From Apostichopus japonicus (taxonomy: Eukaryota > Echinodermata > Holothuroidea > Aspidochirotida > Stichopodidae), in the NCBI RefSeq assembly GCF_037975245.1, contig NC_092562.1, positions 1,465,001 through 1,529,000 on the forward strand: a stretch of DNA of 64,000 nucleotides. The letters are read 5' to 3'. Positions 1-11,400 of this stretch are shown here, piece after piece. Under the pieces are notes generated by a model. That model was given only the letters and a program-made list of their open reading frames with translations, had not been told where the DNA came from and made no database searches. Each line of letters begins with the position of its first letter. Within the stretch, counting starts at the first letter, position 1. Made by a program: the position numbers and the translations under genes.

Positions 1-46
1 ATGGCGCTGAACATACAGGTGACACAAGATATAATAGGTGTAATGG
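1..46 (-). CDS. Possible partial exon cut by window start
   Basis: On the minus strand an acceptor-like TTTTGAAAG is followed by an open reading frame in phase 1 (residues VTITPIISCVTCMF) running off the window edge. Phase 1 is what the preceding FN3 exon (ending at 4586) requires, so this could be the next exon of the Ig/FN3 gene. The pyrimidine tract is weak and only about 15 codons are visible, so chance is a real alternative. Confidence 0.18.
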
Positions 47-1054
47 TTACTTTCAAAATAGAAGTTTAAAAAATGTCAAAAGAAAGAGAATTCAGAGTAA
101 AATCGAGTTTTGCCTCTTTATGGCACTGTAGCATTCACATAGACATAATTACAGCCGCCCAACCCCTCCCCCCCCCATCCCCTGTGCCCGTTCCCCTAAT
201 TGAGACGTTTTAAGCCATAATATTGACCAAACGGTGATTTTGTTTTATCTTTTTTTACATACTTGGGGCGTTTGTTCGATACAGACATCCATCACATAAG
301 ATAAAGTTGTTGGCTGTGTTTCTCTTGGGATACTTAATATTTTTAATACCTCGCTTTGACTCAGACTCCATAAATGACAAATCTATTAAAGTAAAACCCT
401 TCGATAAACTGTTAAAAAATTTCTCCATATCTGACGTTCGAACCTATATTGCAAGAATGAAGCTAGCGATCTTCCCGTTATATGCATCGAAGAAGGGATA
501 TCTTTCAATACAAAAATCACGATAACAACCAAATACCTTGCTAAACCACGTTCTCTTCTCACATATGTATTCAATATGCTACCATAAGCCCCATCCCCCC
601 CCCCCCCCCCTTTTCATATATGTAAGCTAACGTCCCAAAATATATCCAAGTGTCATACAGCTGACTCTATTGTTTTTACCCGAGATTAAAGATTGTGAAC
701 ACACACAGAAACTGAACAATTTTGTAAAAACGTCACAGTGACAACCTACACATACACAAAAAAAACTTTTATATATTTTAAGGCTACAATACCTTTAACC
801 TACAAAAAAAAAGGCCTTCTCGATACCTCACAAGACGAAACCTTAAAAGCATGAATGTTGTTCTACTTTAAATGCAAACGTAATCCTATTTAACTATTAT
901 TAGCAATTAGTGTCTTCTTTGACATAATTCTTTCCTCCGTTTTTGTTCATCTCTCTTCCTGTTCATTATTCTGTATTACTATTTTTGTACTCATTTGTAA
1001 AGTGTGACTTTTCGTAAAAGCCATGCTTCTTTAGCATTGCACAGTCAGTATATA
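47..1054. other. No gene seen
   Basis: AT-rich sequence with C-runs near 167-176 and 595-610. No exon-like reading frame with flanking splice sites was found. If the exon at 1-46 is real, this is intron of the Ig/FN3 gene. Confidence 0.5.
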
Positions 1055-1595
1055 CTTTGAACGGTTACATCTCTATGTTCCGACGTCTCTATGTTCCGAC
1101 GTCTCTATGTTCCGACGTCTCTATGTTCCGACGTCTCTATGTTCCGACAATATATTCGGACTCATATTTTTTTGGACCAAGATTTTTTCGATCCGAATTT
1201 TTTCGGACCAACATTTTTTTGGACTAAAATTTTTTAGGACCCAAATTTTTTGGGACCAACATTTTTTGTGACCAACATGTTTTCTGACCAAATGTGTTCG
1301 GACCAAATTTTTTGGGAACAAAATTAAGTACCCCAACAAAAATTGGGTCCGAAAAAATGGGGGTCCAAAAAAATTGAGTCCCCAAAAAACATTGGGTCCG
1401 AAAAAATTTGGGTCCAAAAAATTTGAGTCCCCCAAAAAAATTGGTCCTAAAAAATTGGGGTCACAAAACTAGTTTTCTTGGTACAAAGAAACTTTTGGAT
1501 AAAAAAAAAAAATGCTCCGAATTTGTTCTTTTTGTCGGAACATAGAGACGTCGAAACATAGAGACGTCGGAACATAGGGATGTCACCCTTTGAAC
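1055..1595. mobile_element. Foldback MITE with tandem-repeat arms and 8-bp TSD
   Basis: The octamer CTTTGAAC occurs at 1055-1062 and 1588-1595 and fits a target-site duplication. The 525-bp element between them starts GGTTACATC and ends GATGTCACC, which are near-perfect inverted termini. Each arm carries tandem copies of the 16-bp unit GTTCCGACGTCTCTAT: five on the left (from 1077) and about three in inverted orientation on the right (1540-1580). The interior is itself inverted: TTTTTTGGACCAA-type units on the left face TTGGGTCCAAAAAA-type units on the right. No transposase is encoded. An 8-bp duplication is typical of hAT elements, but the superfamily is inferred only. Confidence 0.75.
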
Positions 1596-1682
1596 TATAA
1601 ATACGTTGATATATACTTTGAACTATATATACTTTGAACAGACTGTTAAATGAAATGGAGGTAAACGACAAAGGCAAATGAA

Positions 1683-1750
1683 TATATAAATATATAATTG
1701 AAAGTGTAGTGAGTTGGAAAATCCAGAACTATAAACACACACATATATAT
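1683..1750 (-). repeat. SINE tail fragment
   Basis: GAGTTGGAAAATCCAGAAC between short TA-rich tracts matches the 3' body of the tRNA-derived SINE family seen at 2022-2330, 20404-20740, 54430-54866 and 55880-56130. The tRNA-like head is missing here. Confidence 0.45.
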
Positions 1751-2018
1751 CGGTGACATAATCGCCCCCTGGGCCTTAACTGTATCTTGACGCCACGAGA
1801 CAAAACCAGTTCATGGTAGAGTTACAAGGCCACTGTAGCATGTATAGCCTTACTTGGCCTTACTTACTCTATGCTGTAGTAGGTGATTGTATTGTCAAAT
1901 CTGATTCTTACGGGAAAGCCGTTGTGCCTTGTTGATATAATTTTAGGGGTCGGTGGGGCTTCCGGAGCTGAAAAGACAATTAAGAAAATCAGAACTTGTC
2001 TATATTTTCACTTTCTAT

Positions 2019-2021
<3 letters not shown>

Positions 2022-2090
<69 letters not shown>

Positions 2091-2095
2091 TATAT

Positions 2096-2189
<94 letters not shown>

Positions 2190-2330
2190 ATCGTAATGAG
2201 TTGGAAAATCAAGAACAGTGAAAAAACTTTCAGCCTCCACCGGGATTCGAACCACGGGCCTCCCGCTCTGTACGCGGACACCCTAACCACTAGGCTATGG
2301 ACGCTGATTGTATGTCCAGAGATATATATA
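2022..2330 (-). mobile_element. tRNA-derived SINE ending in (TA)n
   Basis: Read on the minus strand, a tRNA-like head at about 2316-2232 has an A box (TAGCCTAGTGG) and a B box (GGTTCGAATCC). It is followed by a short body (GGAGGCTGAAAG, then TTCCAACTCATTACGATT) and a (TA)n tail at 2185-2022. The same head-body order recurs at 20404-20740, 54430-54866 and 55880-56130. The TA tract supplies the long YIYIYI reading frames in this area, which are not genes. Confidence 0.75.
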
Positions 2331-2480
2331 AAGAACACACCAGAAAAATTCCACTTCACGACCGATATCGTCCTTTTGGGACTCATCAGGCGAAAGTAGG
2401 AATCGAACCTCCGGATCTTGTGTCACAGACTGAAGTCCGTACCACTCGACCACAGTGATTCCACTGGTGTGTAATTGCGT
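2331..2480 (-). mobile_element. Second tRNA-like SINE unit carrying a hammerhead fold
   Basis: On the minus strand a tRNA-like stretch (about 2465-2400) shows an A-box-like TGGTCGAGTGG and a B box GGTTCGATTCC, and runs directly into a hammerhead-ribozyme-like core. The unit is bounded by ACACACCAG near its start and CTGGTGTGT near its end. It lies immediately 5' of the SINE at 2022-2330, so the two could be one composite element. No second copy was found in this window. Confidence 0.55.
2351..2399 (-). ncRNA. Degenerate hammerhead ribozyme motif
   Basis: Minus-strand order: stem I 5' strand (2399-2390), CTGATGA core (2389-2383), stem II GTCC/GGAC with a CAAAA loop (2382-2370), GATA in place of GAAA (2369-2366), a minimal stem III region TCGGT, then the GTC-type cleavage site ending at 2360 and the stem I 3' strand (2359-2351). 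Stem I pairs over 9 positions with one bulge at 2395 and two G-U pairs. Against a working consensus GAAACCGGTC, two bases differ; one replaces core A14, so this copy is probably inactive. Hammerheads are known in schistosome SINEs and Penelope-like elements. The call rests on reading the fold by eye. Confidence 0.6.
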
Positions 2481-2526
2481 ATAAACTGGCCCTGCATAAC
2501 TGTTATTGAGAGCGTATTACCCAAGA

Positions 2527-2610
2527 CTATAGATATAGATAGGCAGACAGACAGAAAGACAGACAGACAGACAGACCGACAGATAAATAGACAGATAGAT
2601 AGATGGATAC
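2527..2610. repeat. (CAGA/TAGA)n microsatellite
   Basis: Imperfect tetranucleotide array of CAGA, TAGA and GACA units. The 75-residue minus-strand reading frame over it is low-complexity and not credible as a gene. Confidence 0.85.
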
Positions 2611-4585
2611 ATAACATAACTTTCTTCTTTTGCTTTACAAAGTAAATCATGTAGAATGTTATTAGTTTACGGTATTTTCAGAGATCTGTTTCATCTTTAC
2701 ATGCAGTTATCTCTCAATATCATATCTAAGCTGTGCAGTAGCTAAATGCTGTTATCATATGAATGTAATGATTGAATGAAATAACATTGCTTTAATCAAG
2801 CATGATAGTTAGAAATAGTTCACTTCTACGAGTCCTTTACTTGACCCGCCCTTGTTGAACTACGGTGAACTGTATAACAATTAGTATTCTTTGTAATCGC
2901 CTGGTCATAACACTAAACACTTTGACACTGCGATGATTTGCAAAGTTACTGAAACGGAAGGCCGATTAAATACAACTGTTGATGGTTTAGGCTAACCATT
3001 GAGAAACAATGAATACTCTCGTGGTCTTGTATATCAATTGTAACACGAAATGTGTAAACTGAATATTGATGTTATGTTACAAGAAAGGTCAGTCGTTAAA
3101 AAGAAAAAGTAAAAAAAAACAAGGAAACGTTTAAAGGTTATCTTTAGAAAGCGGTTGAATTAGTCAAAGGTTTTGTTGTGTGCTAGTGTATTGCTTTATA
3201 GTGTTCCGTGGTTGTACCAGTGGTTGTACCAGTGGTTGTAACTGCGTCCTCAATCTCTATAATCAAAGGACCTCGACAACAATAAAATGTTATTTACTTT
3301 TATCACTTATTTGTTTTGCACCATACGAGCTCATACTGACCTCAAAGGAAACCGAAACCTCACGCTTTTACTGAGATATTATGACTGGTTTCTCTTCCTT
3401 CATTCATAAAGGCCGCAATTCTATTGTGTATACCGTTAACACTTGTCAGTTTAGTTTTATACCAGTTAATCTACGTTTGTTTAAGGCGTGTCGTAAACCA
3501 ACCTCGAGAATATTGTTCAAGTGCATCCGCATATGGGATCCTTCTATTATTAATTCAATGAATACCAGCAACTTACTTTCACCAAAATGTAAACATGTAA
3601 ATGACACAGTTAAGCCGAACCCGTCTGTGCCAGGGAAATGAAAACGGGTGTGAAAAGTAGCTGAAATAATGATGAAAGGGTAGAAAGTAAGTGTTCCAAT
3701 CCGACAGTAGGGAAGACAGACAGTAATAAAACGCAAAACAAACGTCGAATAGCTAAATGTAACTGGATGTTATCTTGATACATCATAGACTGAGAAAAAG
3801 AGAGAGGTTCGTGCTGGTAAATGTTTCTACAGCCGTTATAGTTTCCAAGCTATTCATCTTTAAAAAATATTCTAATAAATTAGTGATATCCAGTGGAGTG
3901 TTTACACTTATATACAGTATTATTATATTAGTAGATTTTTGCATGCCAGTAAAATCAATCAAATTTATTTATTTTAGTTTCAGTTACATGAATAGTAGTA
4001 TATAATTAAGTTCATAGTTATGTTATGTACCGCTAACGAGTTATAACCATATGAATGGTACTTTATCAAGCAATGTAACCCTACTTTTCGTACTAGTGGG
4101 CTTTAGAGGAAACATCCCAGCATGGACGTTATAATGAAGAGTGTTCTAGAGCATACATATAATAAATAAATTTATGACACTGTGTGACACGATAATCTAT
4201 CATATGTCGTATCTACGTACTAATTTGTCTTGTCAAGGGCGCCGAAAGATGTCTCAGAGTGGGTAGGCCAAGAAATTGGCGAATCCAGTGGTGGTCGTTT
4301 GGAAAGTGGCCAACAACATCCGATAACTATCTGATGTGTTTAAGAGGTTTGAGATGATGAAGGTGTCCTCTTAACCTTTTAGAAATTTTGGTATGAGTAA
4401 AAGATGCTTACATGCAAAATGGTGCTATAATTTACGACTTAAAAAATTAATTTAAATCAAGTCCCAGTTTTAGGAACAATCTTTAATAGACCATAGTATC
4501 GGTGTGGGAATTTTCTGCCTTTATGTTTTTGTTTGCGCATCCGTCCCGTCCCAGCTCCAAAAATTGTATGTATTTGTCTTCTCAC
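2611..4585. other. No gene seen
   Basis: Probable intron of the Ig/FN3 gene. A short tandem of GTTGTACCAGTG lies near 3208-3240. Reading frames of 60-96 codons here lack plausible splice sites and composition. Confidence 0.5.
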
Positions 4586-4904
4586 CAGTTACGCGAGTGT
4601 ATTCTGTAATCTCGGCCCGTTGTCCTGGTCCAACTGACGTATGAGCTATTACTGCAAACAAGTATACTGTAGCCGTCTGAAGGTTCTCAAACGTTTTCAC
4701 GAAACTGCTATCATCAACTGTCATTGTTTCGTTAAAAGAGTATAGAGCATTTGAACTATCATCGTCATCATATTCATCATCATCATCATATTCATCATCA
4801 ATAGTATCATCTGGATTATGCTGCTGATCATCTTCATTGTTGTTGAGTAATTCCATTACAAACATCTTTCTCGTTGATTCTGACAGCGACGGTCCGTATA
4901 TAAT
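4586..4904 (-). CDS. FN3-8, second half, with acidic insertion (Ig/FN3 gene)
   Basis: Acceptor TTCTTACCCAG before 4904 and donor ACTG|GTGAGA after 4586; the exon is 319 nt, phase 0 in and phase 1 out. It completes the FN3 domain begun in 6378-6272: the frame joins in phase 0 and supplies the late strands (FENLQTATVYLFAVIAHT) and a TSVGPGQRAE F-G turn. Mid-domain there is an insertion rich in Asp/Glu/Tyr (pattern DDEYDDDDEYDDDD) written by GAT/GAC/GAA/TAT codons, an in-frame ATC/GAT microsatellite at about 4745-4805. FN3 domains do not usually carry such a loop. It lies outside the core strands, so the fold may tolerate it. This is the last confident exon before the window edge. Confidence 0.8.
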
Positions 4905-6271
<1,367 letters not shown>

Positions 6272-6378
6272 CGTGTATTTGACTATAACTCCATTCTGAT
6301 TGACGGGTTTTGACCATGAAAGGGTTATGGTTGAATCTGTTCTGTTAACCAAGGATAGGTTCGAAGGTTCACCTGGGG
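6272..6378 (-). CDS. FN3-8, first half (Ig/FN3 gene)
   Basis: Acceptor TACTTTAAAG before 6378, donor ACG|GTAAGC after 6272; 107 nt, phase 1 in, phase 0 out. Residues PGEPSNLSLVNRTDSTITL, then the strand B tryptophan (SWSKPVNQNG) and VIVKYTV, are the A-B-C strands of an FN3 domain with the usual proline-rich start and conserved Trp. It is the only FN3 in this gene interrupted by an intron. The second half is at 4904-4586. Confidence 0.85.
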
Positions 6379-7533
6379 CTTTAAAGTAACAATAGGAATT
6401 TTTTTGTGTATACAAAAGACATGTACATTGTTGCATGCAAAATTCAGAATGGGATATTCGTATGCTCAAACAATTCCAGGTAGATATCTTAGATCAATCA
6501 ACTATAATCACATTTTGAACAACTCTCGGTAAATTTGATAACATTACTTTAGGAGTTCACGAAATTCAAAAGCAAAAAAAAAAAAATGCTGCATAATGCG
6601 TGGCCGGACTAAAGTCGATCGTCGTAATGTGGTAAACCGTAATGCGCATGTTGTAGAGTACTTGTAATTCAAACTACGATTGATCAGGATTAGTGCAAGT
6701 TTTAACTCATTCGTCTTAAATCGAGAAAATTTAATATGTAGCACTTGTGTTTTTATTTCGACCGGGCAGTCGGGCAATAATGGCGTTCCACGATTAAAAT
6801 TGTCCTGTTTCTAAAATTGTCCAGTTTCAGCAAAATGTTTGCCAATCACGCTGGAGTAAAGTTTGTGACCTCAAAAAATACTGGCTGTTGCCGGAACTCA
6901 TCAGTCGTTCAAAATGTACTGGGAGTAGTTGTGCGACTATCGGTTTTTCTGAACTTTTGAGTCTGGGCCGTGTGCGGCCGGCTGATTTTAAGCTAGTATG
7001 AACAACAATCAATGCACTTTGTTTGACTGATACCTATAGCAAATCATATACAAGCACTATTTCTATAACCTATAATCGCATCGATGCTTACACTCCCTTA
7101 ACATGCACTTCACAAAACAATTTTCAGCCTCGTGTAAGTCGAAAGCTTAAACCTGAATTCTAAATATGTCAATAATTTTGCAGGTATTAGGCTATAACAA
7201 ACAAAAAAACAGCAATTGAGAACAGCGAACATCTGGCATGACGTACAATATTATGTATATTTGTGGAAAGTTTCGAAGAGCTGCAGCAAATAGGATGTCA
7301 TTGTGCTATGGCATCGCCCACGTTACCCTTTATATAGTTGGATATCTATACATGATTATCCTGACACTGAGTAGGAGATTTGCAAACTTTTCCTTCCGAT
7401 AAATAAATTGTTCTAATCTGTAAAACTTGTGATGCAAAATGTTTCAAATGAAATTGGTTTGACATACATGTTAAACGACGACATAAACAAATATATTGTA
7501 AACATTACATTATAATTGCAATTAGATGCTTAC
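6379..7533 (-). other. Intron
   Basis: No exon, recognisable repeat or other feature seen apart from a short poly-A at 6575-6587. Confidence 0.6.
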
Positions 7534-7824
7534 TTGATTGTTCAGTATACACGGTCAAGACGTCTGTGAATGGCCCTCTCCCGTCTCTATTCTGGGCACT
7601 CACTCTAAATTGGTACCTCTGAAAGGGTTTCAGATTCCGAATAACTATCGATGAATCCCTGACCTCTCTCTGATGCAGGACGGCACCGTCCTCATTTTGA
7701 AGTTGGTACGTATATGTTGTAATGATGCCCCAGCGGAAGCCGCATGGTGGAGCGGCCCAAGTGAATGCAAGACTAGTTGGAGTTCCCGAGAGAAATTCTA
7801 AGTTGATAGGAGGTTTGGTTGGTG
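7534..7824 (-). CDS. FN3-7, type B (Ig/FN3 gene)
   Basis: Acceptor TTTTGTATATAG before 7824, donor TCAA|GTAAGC after 7534; 291 nt, phase 1-1. It encodes one complete FN3: APTKPPINLEFLSGTPTSLA, strand B FTWAAP, then PCGFRWGIITTY, ending FRVSAQNRDGRGPFTDVLTV. CG followed ten residues after the Cys by Tyr is the type B signature shared with FN3-3 and FN3-5. Unlike those two it has no cysteine in the LKPFQRY turn. Role: extracellular module for binding or spacing; ligand unknown. Confidence 0.88.
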
Positions 7825-8227
7825 CTATATACAAAAGTTAATTGATGCGAGAAAAACGAAACGTTACTATTCCAATCATGAGGTATACGCAATGGCGCAA
7901 TGCTACAACTGATGAAAAATTATATGCATATCGATATCTATAACCGACCCAGCATTCCCCCGCCAGTTCACCAACCCAACATGCCATCAAGTCCGATCTC
8001 AATCCAGTAACATATATCTTCAACTCAATCAATCCTTCAGTGAAAGTTTGTCCTAGAAGCTCATTCTACAAACAGACAAGACATCTCTATACATCTAATT
8101 TCGTGAAAAACGCCTTACTAATCATGTTGAACCCAATGATTTGCCAAAAACCGTTAGTTACATTATTATCGTATACGCCCAATGTCTGACGGAAGTATAA
8201 AATCTTGTAGCCAAAATTGCGACTTAC
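7825..8227 (-). other. Intron
   Basis: About 400 bp; no further exon or repeat recognised. Confidence 0.6.
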
Positions 8228-8539
8228 GTGATCCTTTGGTGTGTAAGGTCAACGTACGAACGTCACCCCTTCCGGCCTCTGTCATCGCTGCGATGCCTAC
8301 TTCGTAGATAGAATTGGCGTACAAGTCTCGAAAACGGTAATTGAGTTGTACTGTGGTGTAGATGACTCTACCTAACTCAGTTTGTCTCTCGGAGCACATG
8401 TCTTTGTTAGCGAGTGATATTTGGACGGAATAACCAGATATTGGACACGGTGTATATCCAGGAGAATTCCATCTGACCACCACCTGGGTCGAATCGGATA
8501 AATCGTAATCTACCGAGATATCTCTGACTGTAGATGGAG
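8228..8539 (-). CDS. FN3-6, type A, with RGD in the F-G loop (Ig/FN3 gene)
   Basis: Acceptor CTCTTTGTTAG before 8539, donor ATCAC|GTAAGT after 8228; 312 nt, phase 1-1. Complete FN3 with strand B VVVRWNSPGY, a type A cysteine pair (PCPISGYSVQISLANKDMC, Cys to Cys 17 residues) and strand F YEVGIAAMTEAG. The next residues, RGDVRT, put an RGD tripeptide at the same F-G loop site as the integrin-binding RGD of fibronectin's tenth FN3. EAGRG is a common FN3 turn, so the RGD may be coincidental. The sequence around this exon's 5' splice boundary is repeated in the upstream intron. Confidence 0.88.
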
Positions 8540-8585
8540 CTAACAAAGAGACAACAGAACAATTCATAATACATTTCATAATATT

Positions 8586-9365
8586 CATCTTGATCCATAG
8601 ATATATCCCAAATCGTAGATGGATGTAACAAGAGATGACAGTTGACCGATAAACGATATGCATGCGTGGAATCAGACAAACTCTATACCGAGATATCACT
8701 ATTTGTATATTGAGCTAATTGTTGATAATATATATAGACGCAATCAGCAATACACATACATATGTATAATCAGATCAAAATTCTTGATCTTGCTCCATCA
8801 GTTATTCAAATCTAGATGGAGCTAAGGAGATGGCAAGAGATCAATCGACAACTACCACGTAATATGGAGTCAAATAAATCACATTCTATACCGATATATC
8901 ATTAATTGTAGATTGAGCTAATTTGCTGATAATAGACCAATAAGTAATACACATACATATGTATAATCAGATCAAACTCATATTGCTCCATCAGTTATTC
9001 AAATCTAGATGGAGCTAAGTAGATGGCAAGAGATCAATCGACAACTACCACGTAATATGGATTCAAATAGAGCACATTCTATACCGATATATCATTAATT
9101 GTAGATTGAGTTAATTGTTGATATTATACCAATAAGTAATACACATACATATGTATAATTAGATCAAACTCATATTGCTCCATCAGTTATTCAAATCTAG
9201 ATGGAGCTAAGTAGATGACAAGTGATCAATCGACAACTACCACGTATAATGTGGAGTTAAATAGATCACATTATATACAGAGATATCACTAATTGTAGAT
9301 TGAGTTAATTGTTGATATTATACCAATAAGCAATACACATACATATGTATAATCACTTAAAATTC
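8586..9365. repeat. About 193-bp tandem array derived from the FN3-6 acceptor region
   Basis: Copies start near 8701, 8904, 9097 and 9291 (spacing 203, 193, 194). Each full copy contains TAGATGGAGCTAAG, which on the minus strand reads CTTAG|CTCCATCTA, almost the same as the real FN3-6 acceptor at 8540. The other half-unit (ACCGAGATATCACT...TTGAGCTAATTGTTGAT) resembles the first codons of the exon itself. The array therefore looks like tandem duplication of the exon 5' edge and adjoining intron. Confidence 0.75.
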
Positions 9366-9723
9366 ATCTCAATCAATCGAGATATTTACCAATTGAAGAA
9401 AGAAGCTGAATAGACGGCAAATACGTCATTCAACAATTATAGAAAGTTACATTGACTGAAATAAATCGCACTCCACCAAGTTATATCTAATCAAAGATGA
9501 ATTCTCTATAATATGGCACTATATCAATTCACTACCGTGACAGACATTCTTATGTTGGCTCTAGTAGATCACACTCGAGATAATAGTAAGTACACTGGAG
9601 ACAAATGGTCATAATTACAACAGCAATGTTTATAAAATACCTCCTGTATGCTAAGATTATCATTTTAGAGTGATTACAAAGAATTCCCTTTTTCTGTATA
9701 TATGTTTATGAAGAAATAACTAC

Positions 9724-10020
9724 CTCTCGAACTGGTAGATATTTCCTTGGCATCGCTGAACGGTCCCCAACCTTCTTCGTTTCTCACTCGTATTTGGAAA
9801 AAGTACGTCTTGCAGGATTCTAGGTTGTTGAGGGTCAACTCGTTGGAACTGATAGGTATTGTTCCAGTCACTATTTCTTTGGAGGTAACAGATTTCAGCC
9901 TATAGAAATATTCAAGTAACTCTCCACCATGAAGGCCACATTGAAGAGGAAGCCAGACGAACGTTGCGGAATTATGAGTAACTTGCGGATGTCGGTGCAG
10001 GGAAGGGGCATCGAGTGGTG
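9724..10020 (-). CDS. FN3-5, type B (Ig/FN3 gene)
   Basis: Acceptor TTCTTTGTGTTAG before 10020, donor CGAGAG|GTAGTT after 9724; 297 nt, phase 1-1. Complete FN3: PLDAPSLHRHPQVTHNSATF, VWLPLQ, CGLHGGELLEYFYRL, NNLESCKTYFFQIRVRNEEG, WGPFSDAKEIST. It has the type B CG...Y spacing and a second cysteine just before strand F, shared with FN3-3. The acceptor lies about 30 bp from a 175-bp TA-rich microsatellite. Confidence 0.88.
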
Positions 10021-10049
10021 CTAACACAAAGAAGGAGAGAATTCAATAC

Positions 10050-10050
<1 letters not shown>

Positions 10051-10096
<46 letters not shown>

Positions 10097-10100
10097 TATA

Positions 10101-10131
<31 letters not shown>

Positions 10132-10145
10132 ATATATATATATAT

Positions 10146-10226
<81 letters not shown>
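10051..10226. repeat. (TA)n with TAGATA interruptions
   Basis: TA tract with scattered GATA units, starting 30 bp upstream (minus-strand sense) of the FN3-5 acceptor. The polypyrimidine tract itself is intact. Confidence 0.95.
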
Positions 10227-10229
<3 letters not shown>

Positions 10230-11085
10230 CTATCCGGTTTGGAATTTACCGGTTTAACTAGATTCTGCCAGAAATAGAAAGGGTTATACCTGTAAAAAAG
10301 TCGGGAGTCAAACTGTTCGAAGCATGGGCAAACTTTTCATTGAAGTTTACTGTTTAATTGTGTCTCTAAAGGTCTCAAAATACAACATTTATGTTTCATT
10401 CTGTCACTGTGGCAATTTTATCCGTTTGCGCTACGGTTTTATAGATTGAAAATGCTATTAGAAAAACTGGTTACAATTTGACTTGCGAGCAAGCCTACTA
10501 TAGTGTCTATGTGTGCAGCTACATATGTATGCACAACACAGTACTCGACTCTAGGGGCCACGCGGAGTTGCCTTAAACAATTATCAATATCAAAACGATA
10601 TCGAGCCATCATGTAAATGTTATAACCAACAGAGAACACCATTTATAAAAATAACCTTGTACGCCTACTTAACAACATAAAAGATAACCAGATTAGTATG
10701 TGAAGTATTAATAGTAACGTACATTAATAATCTATTATTTGTACACACAACATTACGGTACTTTTATAGAACAACCTTTGTATATTTACGCGTTCTAGAT
10801 AACAGCCTTTACGCTATGAACAGCAATACCAAGGTTCAATCTCGTGTTAAATCTCCACCTCTCTCTCTATTCGAGGTGTATCTCTTTCTCCCTTCCTTTG
10901 CTCGTTCAATCTTTGATCAGTTACATATTAATATAAGTATTAAATAACATGTTTATATTAACATATATTATGTATATATACATATATATATATATACATA
11001 TATATACATACATATATATACATATATATATATGTATATACATATATATACCCTGGATTGAGCCTAAACCGTTTCGAATATTAAC
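10227..11085 (-). other. Intron between FN3-4 and FN3-5
   Basis: Contains a TA/CATA-rich tract at about 10975-11050, ending about 35 bp from the FN3-4 donor, and a CT-rich patch at 10855-10905. No exon seen. Confidence 0.6.
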
Positions 11086-11400
11086 CTGTACTTGGTGTCG
11101 TAAATGTAGTTTTCAACGGCGCACCCCATCCAGAAGAGGTCCTCGCCTTGATGGTAACTTCATAGTGAGCGGATGGTTTCAGTTTCGATACAGTAATGTT
11201 GGTTTCGGTGATGTCGTTCGCTATGTAACTTTCTTGGCCTGTTTCGTTCGCGCAGTGGACTGAATTCACCAAGGACAATTGTACTGCATAACCAATGATT
11301 TCACAGTTAAAGTCAGCAGGAGCATTCCAATTTACTGACAAGGTGAACGATGAACCATTACTTACGAACATCCCAGTGACATTCGAAACTGCTGGAGGTA
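11086..11400 (-). CDS. FN3-4, type A (Ig/FN3 gene)
   Basis: Acceptor TTTATTATTAG before 11400, donor ACAG|GTTAAT after 11086; 315 nt, phase 1-1. Complete FN3: PPAVSNVTGMFVSNGSSFTL, SVNWNAPADF, NCEIIGYAVQLSLVNSVHC (type A cysteines 17 apart), ITVSKLKPSAHYEVTIKART, SSGWGAPLKTTFTTPST. Several N-X-S/T sequons fit an extracellular location. It is most similar to FN3-6 through the shared GYxVQxSLxN strand C. Confidence 0.88.

Noticed and set aside
1121-1435. 104-codon frame rich in F, G and P
   Set aside because: It lies wholly inside the foldback element's palindromic TTTTTTGGACC-type repeats.
1883-2399. YIYIYI-rich frames here and at 6152, 13740, 20318 and 54499
   Set aside because: Products of (TA)n tracts inside or beside SINEs.
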